64,000 bases of DNA from Paenibacillus sp. MMS18-CY102 (lineage in GTDB: Bacteria > Bacillota > Bacilli > Paenibacillales > Paenibacillaceae): positions 89,409 through 153,408 of the forward strand of contig NZ_WSTC01000015.1 in assembly GCF_009789195.1 (NCBI RefSeq). Direction: 5' to 3'. Below the pieces are notes generated by a model. That model was not told the origin of the DNA. It made no database searches and was given only the letters and a program-made list of their open reading frames with translations. Positions 46,048 to 55,390 of this stretch are shown piece by piece (position 1 is the stretch's first letter; each line of letters begins with the position of its first letter). The translations under genes and the position numbers were made by a program.

Positions 46048-46287
46048 GTTGAAAAAGTCGCGAAGGCTTTTTTGTCTGATGGGCAGAATTTCCTGCCCTA
46101 TTCGATCAGTTAGCGCTTCAGCACGCCTTTAGGGCACAATTTCCTGCCCTATTCGATCAGTTAGCGCTCCAGCACGCCTTTAGGGCACAATTTCCTGCCC
46201 TATTCGATCAGTTAGCTCTCCAGCACGCCTTTAGGGCAGAAAAGTAACCCCCCGTTTTGAAAAAACGCGGGTTGATCTACAATCCGG

Positions 46288-46321
46288 AAAACCCACGTTG
46301 CTAACGCAGGGTTTTCTTCTT
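46288..46321 (+). terminator. duplicate of the terminator hairpin
   Basis: The 43-bp block around this hairpin differs from the copy at 46014 at two bases, which lie in the loop and stem. Confidence 0.55.
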
Positions 46322-46347
46322 GTTGAAATGCATTGAATAATTAAGGG

Positions 46348-46399
46348 TTGAAAAATGAACCGTGTGTCAGTATATCAAAAATGACACATGGTTCATTTT
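46348..46399 (+). promoter_or_regulatory. TetR-type operator overlapping a promoter
   Basis: 18-nt arms at 46352-46369 (AAAATGAACCGTGTGTCA) and 46382-46399 are inverted copies with one mismatch, 12 nt apart. TTGAAA (46348-46353), 17 nt, TATATC (46371-46376) gives a promoter whose -35 is overlapped and whose -10 lies in the spacer. Confidence 0.7.
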
Positions 46400-46417
46400 G
46401 GATATGGAGGTCATGCA

Positions 46418-47038
46418 ATGTCGGCCAAAATGTCAAACAACCGGAAAGAGCAACGCATACAGCTCGTAATGGATGCTGCTAAGAAAGTGTTCACCGATAT
46501 GCGTTTTCCCTTGCTGCTGCAAGATTTCTGCCATGGGCTCCGTTACATCATTAGCAACCGCCTGCTGTTAGCCCTGATCGCTGGCTTCCTCTTTTTCGGC
46601 ATCGTGAACGGCGTTTTTGCCGTACTGCCGATTTTTGCGATGAAATATAAGCTAAGCCCCGAACATTATGTGTTCCATTCATCATTATTGACGGTTTGCC
46701 TAGGCACAGGCTTCCTCATCGGAAGCATAGTCGCTCCCTTCCTAATTCGGCGTTTTACTAGAACCCCAATTAATATTGCGCTTGGCAGCTGGATTCCTGA
46801 GCTTGTCCCTTCCCAGCATATTGGCAGAGCTAATGCGCTAATCGAACCGGTTATGATGCTAGGCTACTCTTTGGCGCTTGGATTAATAGCGGTCGCATTT
46901 CCCCACTGGATCTCTATTTCTTGGCTTCATTTTATTCTCGGGCTCTGCACGGCCGCCGTCAGCGCCTATTATTGGAGCACATTGCCAGCACTGGTTCGCC
47001 ATCGCTCAGAACTTGGCCAATCTGTTAGCGGACCATAA
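46418..47038 (+). pseudogene. in-frame fusion remnant: TetR N-terminus joined to MFS transporter C-half
   Basis: 206 codons, no internal stop, ATG with GGAGG 7 nt upstream. Residues 1-30 read as the start of a TetR regulator (KEQRIQLVMDAAKKVFTDMR); from residue 31 the sequence is MFS-type (FCHGLRYIISNRLLLALIA, helices 7 and 8). At FTRTP-INIALGSWIPELV a further stretch equal to helix 9 and part of helix 10 seems missing, and then helices 11-12 follow. So two deletions have collapsed a tetR-mfs operon. Promoter, operator and ribosome site remain, so a product may still be made, but neither parent function is likely. Confidence 0.7.
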
Positions 47039-47063
47039 GGAGCGTTGCAGTGCTCCCGCAACT

Positions 47064-47099
47064 AAAAACAGCTGCTCTCCGAAGAGAACAGCTGTTTTT
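47064..47099. terminator. bidirectional terminator
   Basis: AAAAACAGCTG (47064-47074) pairs with CAGCTGTTTTT (47089-47099), with TCTC/GAGA inside. It lies between the fusion remnant and the convergent protease gene. Confidence 0.85.
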
Positions 47100-47112
47100 C
47101 TATGCCTTGCTT

Positions 47113-48654
47113 TTACGAAACACGAACTTTAAGCAATGGTGTCGTCTTCGCTTGGTATTCAATAACTGGGAAAGCTACGCGCCACTTGTTATCGCCTAGC
47201 GCCGTTACTTCTTCTTGTTTGTAGCCACGCGGTTCAAATTCAACGGTTTGCTCAAAATTAATCGTCATCTGAATCATCTCGCCTGGCAGCATCCGCTTCA
47301 GTTCATAACCGGTGTTAAGCGCCCAAGTGCCTAGCTGGTCGGACGTTTTGTTGCCATAGACCAGATAGAAGGTTGGATCGATCTTCGCTTCGAATACGAG
47401 CCAGCCCTTGTCATCGCGCTTCACAGTCCAGTCTTTCAACTCAGCGGTTTCGAGTGTCGTCTGGATAGATGAGAAATGCTTATCCATGACAGCCTTAATC
47501 TCTTCCATCGATGCGCCTTTAAGCGTAGCTGGCAGCTTAGAAGGAAGAAACGCAGGCTTCACGTCTGGATTTTCATCGTATTCGCCCAGCAGTTCTGCAA
47601 TATGGTAGATCGAAACGGCAAAGTTGAGGTCCGCGTTCGTATCATCATAGCCAGCAGATGTAATGCCGATCAGCTCGCCGTATTGGTTGAAGAGGCCGCC
47701 GCCTGAGCTGCCGTGATCAATTGGGGCGCTAAATTGAATATATTCAACACTGCCGTCGAATGTAATATTACTAATAATGCCGTCTGATGCTGTATTTTGA
47801 ATGCCCAACGGGCTGCCGATCGCAATAACGGAGTCGCCCTTCTCAAAATCATAGTCCCAGTTCAATTCTACGGGCTCGATATAAAGCGGTTTTTTCGTTT
47901 TGATAATGGCCAAATCGTTCTTTTCACTGCTTGCAACAACGCCAGCAACCTCGAACGTCTCCTGGTCAGCCGTAAGAACGGTTCCTTTCGTCGCGCCATC
48001 CATTACATGGTAGTTAGTCAAAATTTCATTTTCCCCGATGACCACGCCGCTTCCTAATCCAAAATCAGTCGTAATCATTACAACCTTGATATCGTTTTGC
48101 TGAACGATTTGGGCGGTTGTTTTAAGGTGGCTCGCGCGCTCCTGCTCCCACTGCTTCTGCTGTGCAGCATACTGCGCTTCCAGCGACGTAATCGTCACTT
48201 TACGCTCCTTAGCGTTCCATTTCACGTCAGCGCCAAGCGCTTCCCCAACAAAACGCAATGGAATGAACGTCGTGCCGTTGCGTACCTCGACTGGTGCGGC
48301 AAGCTTATACGTTTTGCCATTAACAATGGCCGTTTTGGAACCAACCTGCAACGTAATCGTGAACCGGTCTTTACGAACGATAAGCGTTTTGCTGCTTTGC
48401 TCCCATACAATATTAGTCACTTGCAGTGCATTAAAAATGGCTTTCATCGGCACAAAAGTCGTGCCTGCAGTTTCGTAAGGGGATTGTGAAAGCGAAAGTT
48501 TCTTGCCATCAACGTATACGGAGATTGGCGTTTGTGTTGATACGACTTGCGGTGCTGCAGCATGCACGGTTGGCGACGCGCCAACAAACGGTGCAAAAGC
48601 CAGCGCAGCAGCCAGCACTGGGGTTAAAATCCATTGGGCGGTGCGTCTTTTCAC
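47113..48654 (-). CDS. secreted trypsin-like serine protease with copper-amine-oxidase-type N-domain
   Basis: 513 residues. Signal peptide (1-33), then a stalk domain of the copper amine oxidase N-terminal type (SVYVDGKKLSL, GTTFVPMKAIFNAL, then GTTFIPLRFVGEALGADVKW; about 40-155), then a chymotrypsin-fold protease with the triad His in LTNYHVMD, Asp in NDLAII and Ser in HGSSGGGLFN. A C-terminal domain of about 150 residues has no clear match. It lacks a PDZ domain. Probably an extracellular or wall-bound HtrA-like protease; substrates unknown. Promoter side faces the mannanase gene. Confidence 0.85.
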   Translation of the reverse strand: MKRRTAQWILTPVLAAALAFAPFVGASPTVHAAAPQVVSTQTPISVYVDGKKLSLSQSPYETAGTTFVPMKAIFNALQVTNIVWEQSSKTLIVRKDRFTITLQVGSKTAIVNGKTYKLAAPVEVRNGTTFIPLRFVGEALGADVKWNAKERKVTITSLEAQYAAQQKQWEQERASHLKTTAQIVQQNDIKVVMITTDFGLGSGVVIGENEILTNYHVMDGATKGTVLTADQETFEVAGVVASSEKNDLAIIKTKKPLYIEPVELNWDYDFEKGDSVIAIGSPLGIQNTASDGIISNITFDGSVEYIQFSAPIDHGSSGGGLFNQYGELIGITSAGYDDTNADLNFAVSIYHIAELLGEYDENPDVKPAFLPSKLPATLKGASMEEIKAVMDKHFSSIQTTLETAELKDWTVKRDDKGWLVFEAKIDPTFYLVYGNKTSDQLGTWALNTGYELKRMLPGEMIQMTINFEQTVEFEPRGYKQEEVTALGDNKWRVAFPVIEYQAKTTPLLKVRVS

Positions 48655-49040
48655 GTCGAATGTTCCTCCATTTGTATCCTATTAATCTATCGAATCTATC
48701 CTATCATTTGGAAACTCTATTGTCTATTGACCAAAGACTGAACAATCCCTGAATTTCGGGTGCTTCCACACGCTTAAGCCGAATCACTCCACTCTGTTTT
48801 TTGTACATCTATGATAACAAAATCAAATCTTTGTTATCATAAAAATAATAAAAAATCAAACAAAATAACTGAAATCTATTGTATTCCATCCAGAACCAAT
48901 AGTAATATGGATAATACAGCGCTTTCAACATGAATCAAACCTAACAAAACTCAGAATTACGCTAACTTATTAGCCAACCCCTTCAATAGGCGTTGCACCC
49001 CGTTATCCATCCTTATCCCATCACAGGAGGTACAATAACA
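48655..49040. promoter_or_regulatory. 386-nt divergent control region of protease and mannanase
   Basis: AT-rich. A perfect inverted repeat of 11-nt arms (ATGATAACAAA at 48811-48821 and its complement at 48830-48840, 8-nt spacer) may be an operator. ATACAGCGCTTTCA (48914-48927) matches 11 of 14 positions of a catabolite-response (cre) element. TTGTAT (48877-48882) and TAATAT, 18 nt apart, could be the mannanase promoter. No gene is supported. Confidence 0.45.
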
Positions 49041-52000
49041 ATGAAACTAACAAAAGGACCGTTAGCTTCTTTATTCACCGCTTCCCTTCTTACCGTGTCT
49101 ACCCTAACGACAGCAATGCCAATTTATGGGCAAGCCCTAGACAGCGCAGCAACGCCTATCTCAGCATCAGCCAAGGACACTGCGGCTAGCAGCGATCTAG
49201 CAGGCCATTGGGCAGAGCAGGCCGTCCGTGCATGGATGCTGCGCGGTGTTGTAAACGGTTACTCCGATCAAGCTTTCGAACCGAACCGCGCCATCACGCG
49301 CGCCGAATTCATCACCGTCATCAATCGCCTATTCGGATTCACCCAACGATCAAGCCAATCCTTCTCTGATGTGCTGCAAAATGCTTGGTATGCCGATCAA
49401 CTGTCCTACGCGCGTGAAGCCGGCTATTACCTGGGATTCCCGAATAATGAAGCGCGGGCAGAGCAGGAGATTTCCAGACAAGACGCCGCTGCCTTGCTCT
49501 CCCGCGCCTATCAATTGCAAGCAGCGGATCACGCTACATTCGCAGCTTCTTTCCAAGATTCGAATGCGGTCAGCCCTTATGCTGTTGGCGCAATCAATGC
49601 ACTGCAAAATATACTGACCGGATATAGCGATGGAACGTTGCGGCCCCAAGCTTTATTAACCCGTGCTGAAACCGTCGCGCTCATCGATAAGCTGACGGCG
49701 GCTTACTTTTATAAGGCTGGAAGCTATGAAGGCGGCGCGATTAGCAGCAATGCCATCATAAATGCCGGAGGTGTCTTGCTTCACGATGCAAGCATCGGAC
49801 GCAATCTCTACATCACCCCTGGAGCAGGCGGACAAGCAGTGTCGCTGGAACGTACAGCGGTGAAGGGGCAAACCTTTATTGCAGGTGGCGGCGAGCACTC
49901 CATTATGGCCAAAGACAGCAGCTTTGGCGACATGGCACTCGAACGCAAAGAAGGCAAGGTTCATATCGTTGCCGTGGGCTCGACACATATTGGGCGATTG
50001 CTAGCCAACCAGGACGCCATCTTCGAATGGCAAACTGGCGCTACTGTCGGCATCATGACGGCAAATGCGCCACTAGAGCTTCGCTTCACAGGCAGCGATA
50101 CGTTGGAAAGCCTAATGATTGGCCAATCGGGTTCCCTTCAGGTGTCCGGCCCCGGCAACATTCGCCGAATCATGATTACAGCCGATTCTGCGCTTATGAA
50201 TGGCAAGAGCTACCCGGCGGGGCAATACCGCTATATGGACCAAAAACTCGAGCGCGTGAATGAAGATGACACGAACAGCACTACTGGCGGCAGTACGGGC
50301 GGAGCGAGCAATGGCGGTTCAAGCGGAAACTCGAATAACAGCGGAAACGTTCGAAGCGAAAACTTTGTAGATGCGAATGCGACTGCACAAACGAAAGCTT
50401 TGTTCGCCTATCTAGCAGACATTCGCGGAAAAGGCATCTTGTTCGGGCAGCAGCACGCGACAGATGTAGGCTTCACGATTGACCCGAGCCTCTCGGCTCC
50501 ACAATCCGATGTCAAGAAAGCGGTTGGCGATTTCCCTGCCGTATTTGGCTGGGACACGCTCAGCCTAGAAGGCAAAGAAGTGCCTGGCGTATTGAATGAC
50601 CGGGAGAAAAGCCGGTTGAACCTAACCCGTGAAGCGAAAGAAGCCCATGAGATGGGCGGCATTATTACGTTAAGCGCGCATATGCCTAACTTTGTGACAG
50701 GCGGCTCTTTCAACGACACAGCTGGCTCCGTCGTCGAGCATATATTGCCCGGCGGAGACAAGAACAGCGCGTATAACGATTATTTGGACATGATTGCTGA
50801 TTTCGCGCTTCAGCTCAAGGACGAGCACGGTAACGCGATCCCTATCTTGTACCGACCGCTTCATGAGCAAAATGGCAGCTGGTTCTGGTGGGGAGCGGCG
50901 TGGACGCCGACAGACCAATATATCGAACTGTTCCGATACACGGTCGAATACTTGCGCGATACGAAACATGTGCACAATATGCTATATGTGTACTCCCCTA
51001 ACGGGACGTTTGGAGGCAGCGAGACGAACTACTTAACGACCTATCCGGGCGATGATTATGTCGATATTCTTGGCATGGACCAATACGACAACCAGAGCGC
51101 ACCAGGCACGCAAGCTTTCTTCGACAATTTGGCAGCTGATCTGGCCATGATCAACAAGCTTGCCGACCGCAAGCACAAAATCGCGACATTCTCCGAATTC
51201 GGCTATAGCCCGAGCGGAATGAAAACAACGGGCAACGGCGATCTCGCTTGGTTCACCAAGCTGCTCCAGGCCATAAAGGCAGATCCGGATGCTAGCCGTA
51301 TCGCTTATATGCAAACGTGGGCGAACTTTAATTTAAACGGCAACTTGTTCGTCCCTTATAAAGATGCGCCAGGGCTTGGCGACCACGAGCTGCTGCCAGA
51401 CTTTATCTCCTATTACCAAGACCCATACACCTTGTTCCGAGGGGAGTTAAGCGGTGTGTACAGCCAGGCAGTCAATGCCGAAGCAGAGCAGCCATTCTTC
51501 CATATTGCTTCGCCTGCGAACATGGCAACCATCAGCGAGCCGACAACACGCGTGCGGGCACGGGTATTGAACCAGACGCCAACAAAGGTCACCTATCTTG
51601 TAGACGGCTCGATGGCCGAAGAGATCATGCACCCGGATGCAGACGGTTATTACTCCGCAGGCTGGTCGCCTGAGGCGAAGCTGAATGGCAGAAATGTAGG
51701 CGTAACCGTCAAGGTTTACGCAGCAGACGGAACGGTTGCAGAGCAGCGCGTAACGGCATTCGTGCGTGTCAGCGAGCTGCTTATGAAGGCGATAAGCTTC
51801 GATCAAGACATTTTGGACGTCAAAAGCAATGGTGCGTATCCATCAAGTATTTCGACCACTCTCTCTCATAGTATGCTGAATGGAGACGGGGCATTGCGAA
51901 TCGAGGCAGCTGGCTTGAACGCAACCGATACATGGCAAGAGCTGAAGCTGGAACTCAATGATATCGCATCCTCAGTATCGTTGGCAGACGTCAATCGCGT

Positions 52001-53825
52001 GAAGTTCGATGCATGGATTCCTGCCAGCGCAGCAGCAGGCAACCCAGACGCCAGCTTGCGCGCGATCGCCATGCTGCCTCCAGATTGGAACACGAAGTAC
52101 GGCGAGACGACAACCCTTCGCAAGCTATCGGAATTAGACAAACAGACAATCGATGGCGTCGAATATGCCAAATATCCCGTTTCCATCGACCTGAATAATG
52201 CTTCTGCGTCAGCTAGCGCAACAGGATTGGCCTTCTCCATCGTGGGCAGCGGCCTCGCCAAAGCACAAGGTGCCCTAGCCATCTATATCGACAATGTGAA
52301 CCTGTACAGCGCCTATGTGAAGGCGCCGCTCAACCCGGCGCTCGTTGACGATTTTGAATATTACGCCGGCAGCAATGACTCCTTAAATCTAGCGATTCGC
52401 CATGCTGGCGGAGACGCAACAGCCGTGTCGCTCGTCCCTTCGATCTCCGGGACAGGCACATACGCCATGAAGTATGATTATACGCTTGCCGGATCTGGCT
52501 ATGCGGGTGTCACGAAGAGCCTAGGAGGCGTAGACTGGTCAGCCTTCAATCAGCTCCACTTCTGGTATAAGCCTGATGGGCAAAACCAGAAGCTGGTTAT
52601 TCAGCTTAAGGCAGATGGCAAATATTTTGAGTATTACCCTTCTGCGTCTGGAACGTCGGCAAGCCTTCTCAACATGCCGTTTAACGATTTTGTTCCTGTA
52701 CATGGCGCGACGGGTGCGCTGACGAAGGCGAATTTGAAAAATGTCGAGCAATTCGCGATCTATACCAACTCGGTTGGCGGTGCGATGCTCCAAAGCTCGA
52801 TGGTGTTCGATGACATTGGCGCCGAATTCGACAGTGCGGCTGGAACTGTACCGAACGGCGGCACCGGTTCTGGCAGCAGTGCTGCTAAGCCGGGCACGCT
52901 TTACGATTTTGAGACGGATGCCGCTGGCTGGGAGCTCGGAGGCAACACCGCAAGCGCATCCGCTCCCGCTTCCGTCGCTGGGGCTGCGGCTGAAGGCACG
53001 CACGCGCTGCAAACCACCTTTGATCTAGCCGGCACTTCATTTGATGTGAAGAAAACAGCAGCACTTGACCTTTCGGCCATCGATACGATTAGCGCGAAAG
53101 TGAAGCTGTCCACAGGAACGGCCCAAGCCCGGTTTTATATCAAAACAGGCTCCGGCTGGAGCTGGTACGATAGCGGAAAAAGCGAAGTGGACGCTGGCGG
53201 CTTTACAGCTTTGTCCCTCCCGCTCGCTGGCGTGGCCAATCGGGATGACGTTAGGGAAATCGGCATTACATTGGATGGATTCACTGGTTCAGGCACGGCA
53301 ACGCTTTATGCCGATGCTGTTTTGCTCGAATTTGCGAATGCTCCGGCAGCAACGGTTTACGATTTTGAGTCATCCGTTGAAGGCTGGTCCATTAATATCG
53401 ACAATAATGGTGCCTATAACACCGCCAATGCATCACAGCTTAACTTCACGGCAGATCAAGCTGCGCACAACACCCATTCGCTGCAGGCGCTGTTCGAACT
53501 GAACGGGGGCACGTTCGATTTGCAGCATATCGGAGCTGCAGACTTGAGCGGTTCTGACTTCCTCGCTGCCAAGGTCAAAATTGTGCCAGCAGCAGGCGCT
53601 AGCCTCGGAACTGGCGTACAAGTGAAGCTGTTCATCAAGACAGGCAGCGGCTGGACATGGCATGATAGCGGGTTGACGGCTGTTTCCGACAGCGGATTCG
53701 CAACGGTAACGATGCCGCTGGCCGGCATTGCCGATCTAGCAACGACGCAAACGATCGGGCTCCAAATCGTCGCGCCTTCAGGCACAGGCGAAGCTGCGGT
53801 ATATGTGGACGAAGTGACGTACTAA
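49041..53825 (+). CDS. SLH-anchored GH26 beta-mannanase with several binding modules
   Basis: 1594 residues. Signal peptide 1-31; three SLH repeats at about 50-222 bind secondary wall polymer; a beta-rich region to about 425; a Gly/Ser/Asn linker; a GH26 catalytic domain at about 446-800 with acid/base Glu609 in RPLHEQNGSWFWWG and nucleophile Glu719 in ATFSEFGYS, 110 residues apart as in known GH26 mannanases. An Ig-like module follows, then a galactose-binding-fold module, a CBM11-like module (FEYYAGSNDSLNLAIRH) and two paralogous C-terminal modules that both start YDFE. It should hydrolyse mannans at the cell surface. AGGAGG lies 10 nt before the ATG at 49041. Confidence 0.93.
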   Translation: MKLTKGPLASLFTASLLTVSTLTTAMPIYGQALDSAATPISASAKDTAASSDLAGHWAEQAVRAWMLRGVVNGYSDQAFEPNRAITRAEFITVINRLFGFTQRSSQSFSDVLQNAWYADQLSYAREAGYYLGFPNNEARAEQEISRQDAAALLSRAYQLQAADHATFAASFQDSNAVSPYAVGAINALQNILTGYSDGTLRPQALLTRAETVALIDKLTAAYFYKAGSYEGGAISSNAIINAGGVLLHDASIGRNLYITPGAGGQAVSLERTAVKGQTFIAGGGEHSIMAKDSSFGDMALERKEGKVHIVAVGSTHIGRLLANQDAIFEWQTGATVGIMTANAPLELRFTGSDTLESLMIGQSGSLQVSGPGNIRRIMITADSALMNGKSYPAGQYRYMDQKLERVNEDDTNSTTGGSTGGASNGGSSGNSNNSGNVRSENFVDANATAQTKALFAYLADIRGKGILFGQQHATDVGFTIDPSLSAPQSDVKKAVGDFPAVFGWDTLSLEGKEVPGVLNDREKSRLNLTREAKEAHEMGGIITLSAHMPNFVTGGSFNDTAGSVVEHILPGGDKNSAYNDYLDMIADFALQLKDEHGNAIPILYRPLHEQNGSWFWWGAAWTPTDQYIELFRYTVEYLRDTKHVHNMLYVYSPNGTFGGSETNYLTTYPGDDYVDILGMDQYDNQSAPGTQAFFDNLAADLAMINKLADRKHKIATFSEFGYSPSGMKTTGNGDLAWFTKLLQAIKADPDASRIAYMQTWANFNLNGNLFVPYKDAPGLGDHELLPDFISYYQDPYTLFRGELSGVYSQAVNAEAEQPFFHIASPANMATISEPTTRVRARVLNQTPTKVTYLVDGSMAEEIMHPDADGYYSAGWSPEAKLNGRNVGVTVKVYAADGTVAEQRVTAFVRVSELLMKAISFDQDILDVKSNGAYPSSISTTLSHSMLNGDGALRIEAAGLNATDTWQELKLELNDIASSVSLADVNRVKFDAWIPASAAAGNPDASLRAIAMLPPDWNTKYGETTTLRKLSELDKQTIDGVEYAKYPVSIDLNNASASASATGLAFSIVGSGLAKAQGALAIYIDNVNLYSAYVKAPLNPALVDDFEYYAGSNDSLNLAIRHAGGDATAVSLVPSISGTGTYAMKYDYTLAGSGYAGVTKSLGGVDWSAFNQLHFWYKPDGQNQKLVIQLKADGKYFEYYPSASGTSASLLNMPFNDFVPVHGATGALTKANLKNVEQFAIYTNSVGGAMLQSSMVFDDIGAEFDSAAGTVPNGGTGSGSSAAKPGTLYDFETDAAGWELGGNTASASAPASVAGAAAEGTHALQTTFDLAGTSFDVKKTAALDLSAIDTISAKVKLSTGTAQARFYIKTGSGWSWYDSGKSEVDAGGFTALSLPLAGVANRDDVREIGITLDGFTGSGTATLYADAVLLEFANAPAATVYDFESSVEGWSINIDNNGAYNTANASQLNFTADQAAHNTHSLQALFELNGGTFDLQHIGAADLSGSDFLAAKVKIVPAAGASLGTGVQVKLFIKTGSGWTWHDSGLTAVSDSGFATVTMPLAGIADLATTQTIGLQIVAPSGTGEAAVYVDEVTY

Positions 53826-53834
53826 ATTCATTTC

Positions 53835-53893
53835 AAAAAAGAGGGGTGCCCCACAAGCCATGGCAGCTTGGCTTGGGGACGCCTCTCTTTTTT
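53835..53893. terminator. strong bidirectional terminator after the mannanase gene
   Basis: AAAAAAGAG(G)GG with inner GCCCC/GGGG pairs with CCTCTCTTTTTT; 10 nt past the stop. Confidence 0.85.
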
Positions 53894-53929
53894 GCGGCTG
53901 CATCAGATAGCATTGGGCATGAACGCGGT

Positions 53930-54180
53930 GGTGACTGAGAACTGCAATATACACGTCATATTTAAGGTGCAGCTGCCTGCTCATTGCAGTTCGTACAATA
54001 GAATCAACTCAAATGCGGAAGTTGAATGGCGTCGTTGCATATTGTGCAATGGGAAATGCGGCATTCTAGGTTTTAGGCACATCGCGGCTGTTCTGGAATG
54101 TATCCCGTTGCATGAAATGCAATGGGAGCCTTCGAGGCAGGCCACTCCCGCCTTTCCCATTGTACAGAATGCAGCGGCAT
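53930..54180. repeat. intergenic repeat cluster, second family
   Basis: Copies of a 25-28 bp unit, roughly TTGCA(T/G)N(T)TGTRCAATGGGAA, at 53984-54004, 54034-54060 and 54107-54130 (forward) and 54148-54174 (reverse). The unit contains an inverted TTGCA/TGCAA pair. No open frame with a ribosome site lies in this gap before 54290. Confidence 0.65.
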
Positions 54181-54289
54181 GGCAATCAGATAAAGGGAAT
54201 ATCCCTTTTTGCTCATAGTTGGAAGCCGGTTTAATGTCACTCTCGTTAGTGGTATACTTATTCGCATGCACATTCAGGAGGATCGGTCG

Positions 54290-55303
54290 ATGTCGAACAA
54301 GAAAGCAACGCCTAAGTCTCAACCTAAGCACAACTCACGCCCGAGGACAGCATCCAAGCCGCAGCGCGGATCATCCTTCAAGCCTGAGCCGAAGGCACCA
54401 GCCAAAACACCGCCTCGCAACTACGAGGTTAATGCAGAGGGCGAGCTCCTCTCCTTCCTGCTAACTGCTCTCTCATCCACTGGGCGCAATGCAGTTAAAT
54501 CCATTCTCGCACGCGGGCAAGTATCGGTGAACGGACAAGCTACAACTGCCTATAACTTCCCGCTTAAGCCTGGTTACACCGTGACGGTGAGCAAAGAGAA
54601 GATCGAAGAAGCGCCGCCGCTTATTGGCCTAGTTATTTTGCATGAGGACGAGCATATCATCGTTGTCCAGAAGGATGCCGGCTTGCTGTCGATCTCATCG
54701 GATAAGGAAAACAAAGAGACCGAACTGACGGCTTACCGCCAGTTAACGGCACATGTCCGCATCCATAATCCGCGCAACCGGATTTTTGTCGTCCATCGCT
54801 TGGATCGCGATACATCTGGCGTCATGATGTTTGCCAAGAGCGAAGCTGCCCAGCAACAGCTGCAGAACAATTGGCAAGAAGCTGTGAAGGAACGAGCTTA
54901 TATCGCACTCGTCGACGGCAAAGTGCGCAAGCCCGAAGGCACCATTACATCTTGGCTTCGCGAGAGCAGCACGCTTAAGATGTATTCCAGCTTCCGCGAA
55001 GGCGACGGCCAGCATGCCGTGACCCATTACAAAACGCTGCAAACGAATCAGCATTACTCCCTGCTTGAAGTTCATCTAGAGACCGGGCGCAAAAACCAAA
55101 TACGCGTCCACATGGAAGATATCGGCCATCCAATCGCAGGCGACAAAAAGTATGGTTCGCGTTCGCGCGAGATCGGCCGGCTTGGGTTGCACGCCAAAAT
55201 TTTGTCCTTCCTGCACCCGGCGACAGGTGAGCTTATGCGGTTCGAAAGCGATATTCCTAAAGCGTTTTTACGCCCATTCCGCACCGAAACGCCTAAGCAA
55301 TAA
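54290..55303 (+). CDS. RluA-family pseudouridine synthase
   Basis: 337 residues. A basic, Lys/Pro/Ser-rich extension (1-45) is followed by an S4-like RNA-binding domain (SILARGQVSVNGQ) and the catalytic domain with the nucleophile Asp in VHRLDRDTSGVMMFAK and LLEVHLETGRKNQIRVHM. It isomerises uridine in rRNA or tRNA; the exact site is unknown. AGGAGG lies 8 nt before the ATG at 54290; TATACT at 54252 is a likely -10. The long basic extension is unusual for the family. Confidence 0.9.
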   Translation: MSNKKATPKSQPKHNSRPRTASKPQRGSSFKPEPKAPAKTPPRNYEVNAEGELLSFLLTALSSTGRNAVKSILARGQVSVNGQATTAYNFPLKPGYTVTVSKEKIEEAPPLIGLVILHEDEHIIVVQKDAGLLSISSDKENKETELTAYRQLTAHVRIHNPRNRIFVVHRLDRDTSGVMMFAKSEAAQQQLQNNWQEAVKERAYIALVDGKVRKPEGTITSWLRESSTLKMYSSFREGDGQHAVTHYKTLQTNQHYSLLEVHLETGRKNQIRVHMEDIGHPIAGDKKYGSRSREIGRLGLHAKILSFLHPATGELMRFESDIPKAFLRPFRTETPKQ

Positions 55304-55306
55304 ATA

Positions 55307-55351
55307 AAGGGCGACAAGCCTGCGATCATCGATCGCTGGCTTGTCGCCCTT
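55307..55351. terminator. bidirectional terminator
   Basis: AAGGGCGACAAGCC (55307-55320) pairs perfectly with 55338-55351; a GCGATC/GATCGC pair lies in the loop. Serves the pseudouridine synthase and the convergent amidase genes. Confidence 0.8.
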
Positions 55352-55390
55352 GTTATGTTCCACCTGCCAATTCGCACTTGGCACTAGACC

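Larger units (their letters stand above)
45934..46347. repeat. 51-bp tandem repeat between duplicated terminator hairpins
   Basis: Three copies of a 51-bp unit (46081, 46132, 46183) plus 8 bp of a fourth; each starts with a GGGCA...TGCCC stem-loop and contains CCCTATTCGATCAGTTAGC. Two copies of a 43-bp block (46012-46054 and 46286-46328) with a terminator hairpin flank it. No gene is supported. Confidence 0.85.

Noticed and set aside
46081..46241. Tandem repeats that might be a CRISPR array
   Set aside because: The 51-bp units are joined end to end with no variable spacers, and no cas gene is near.
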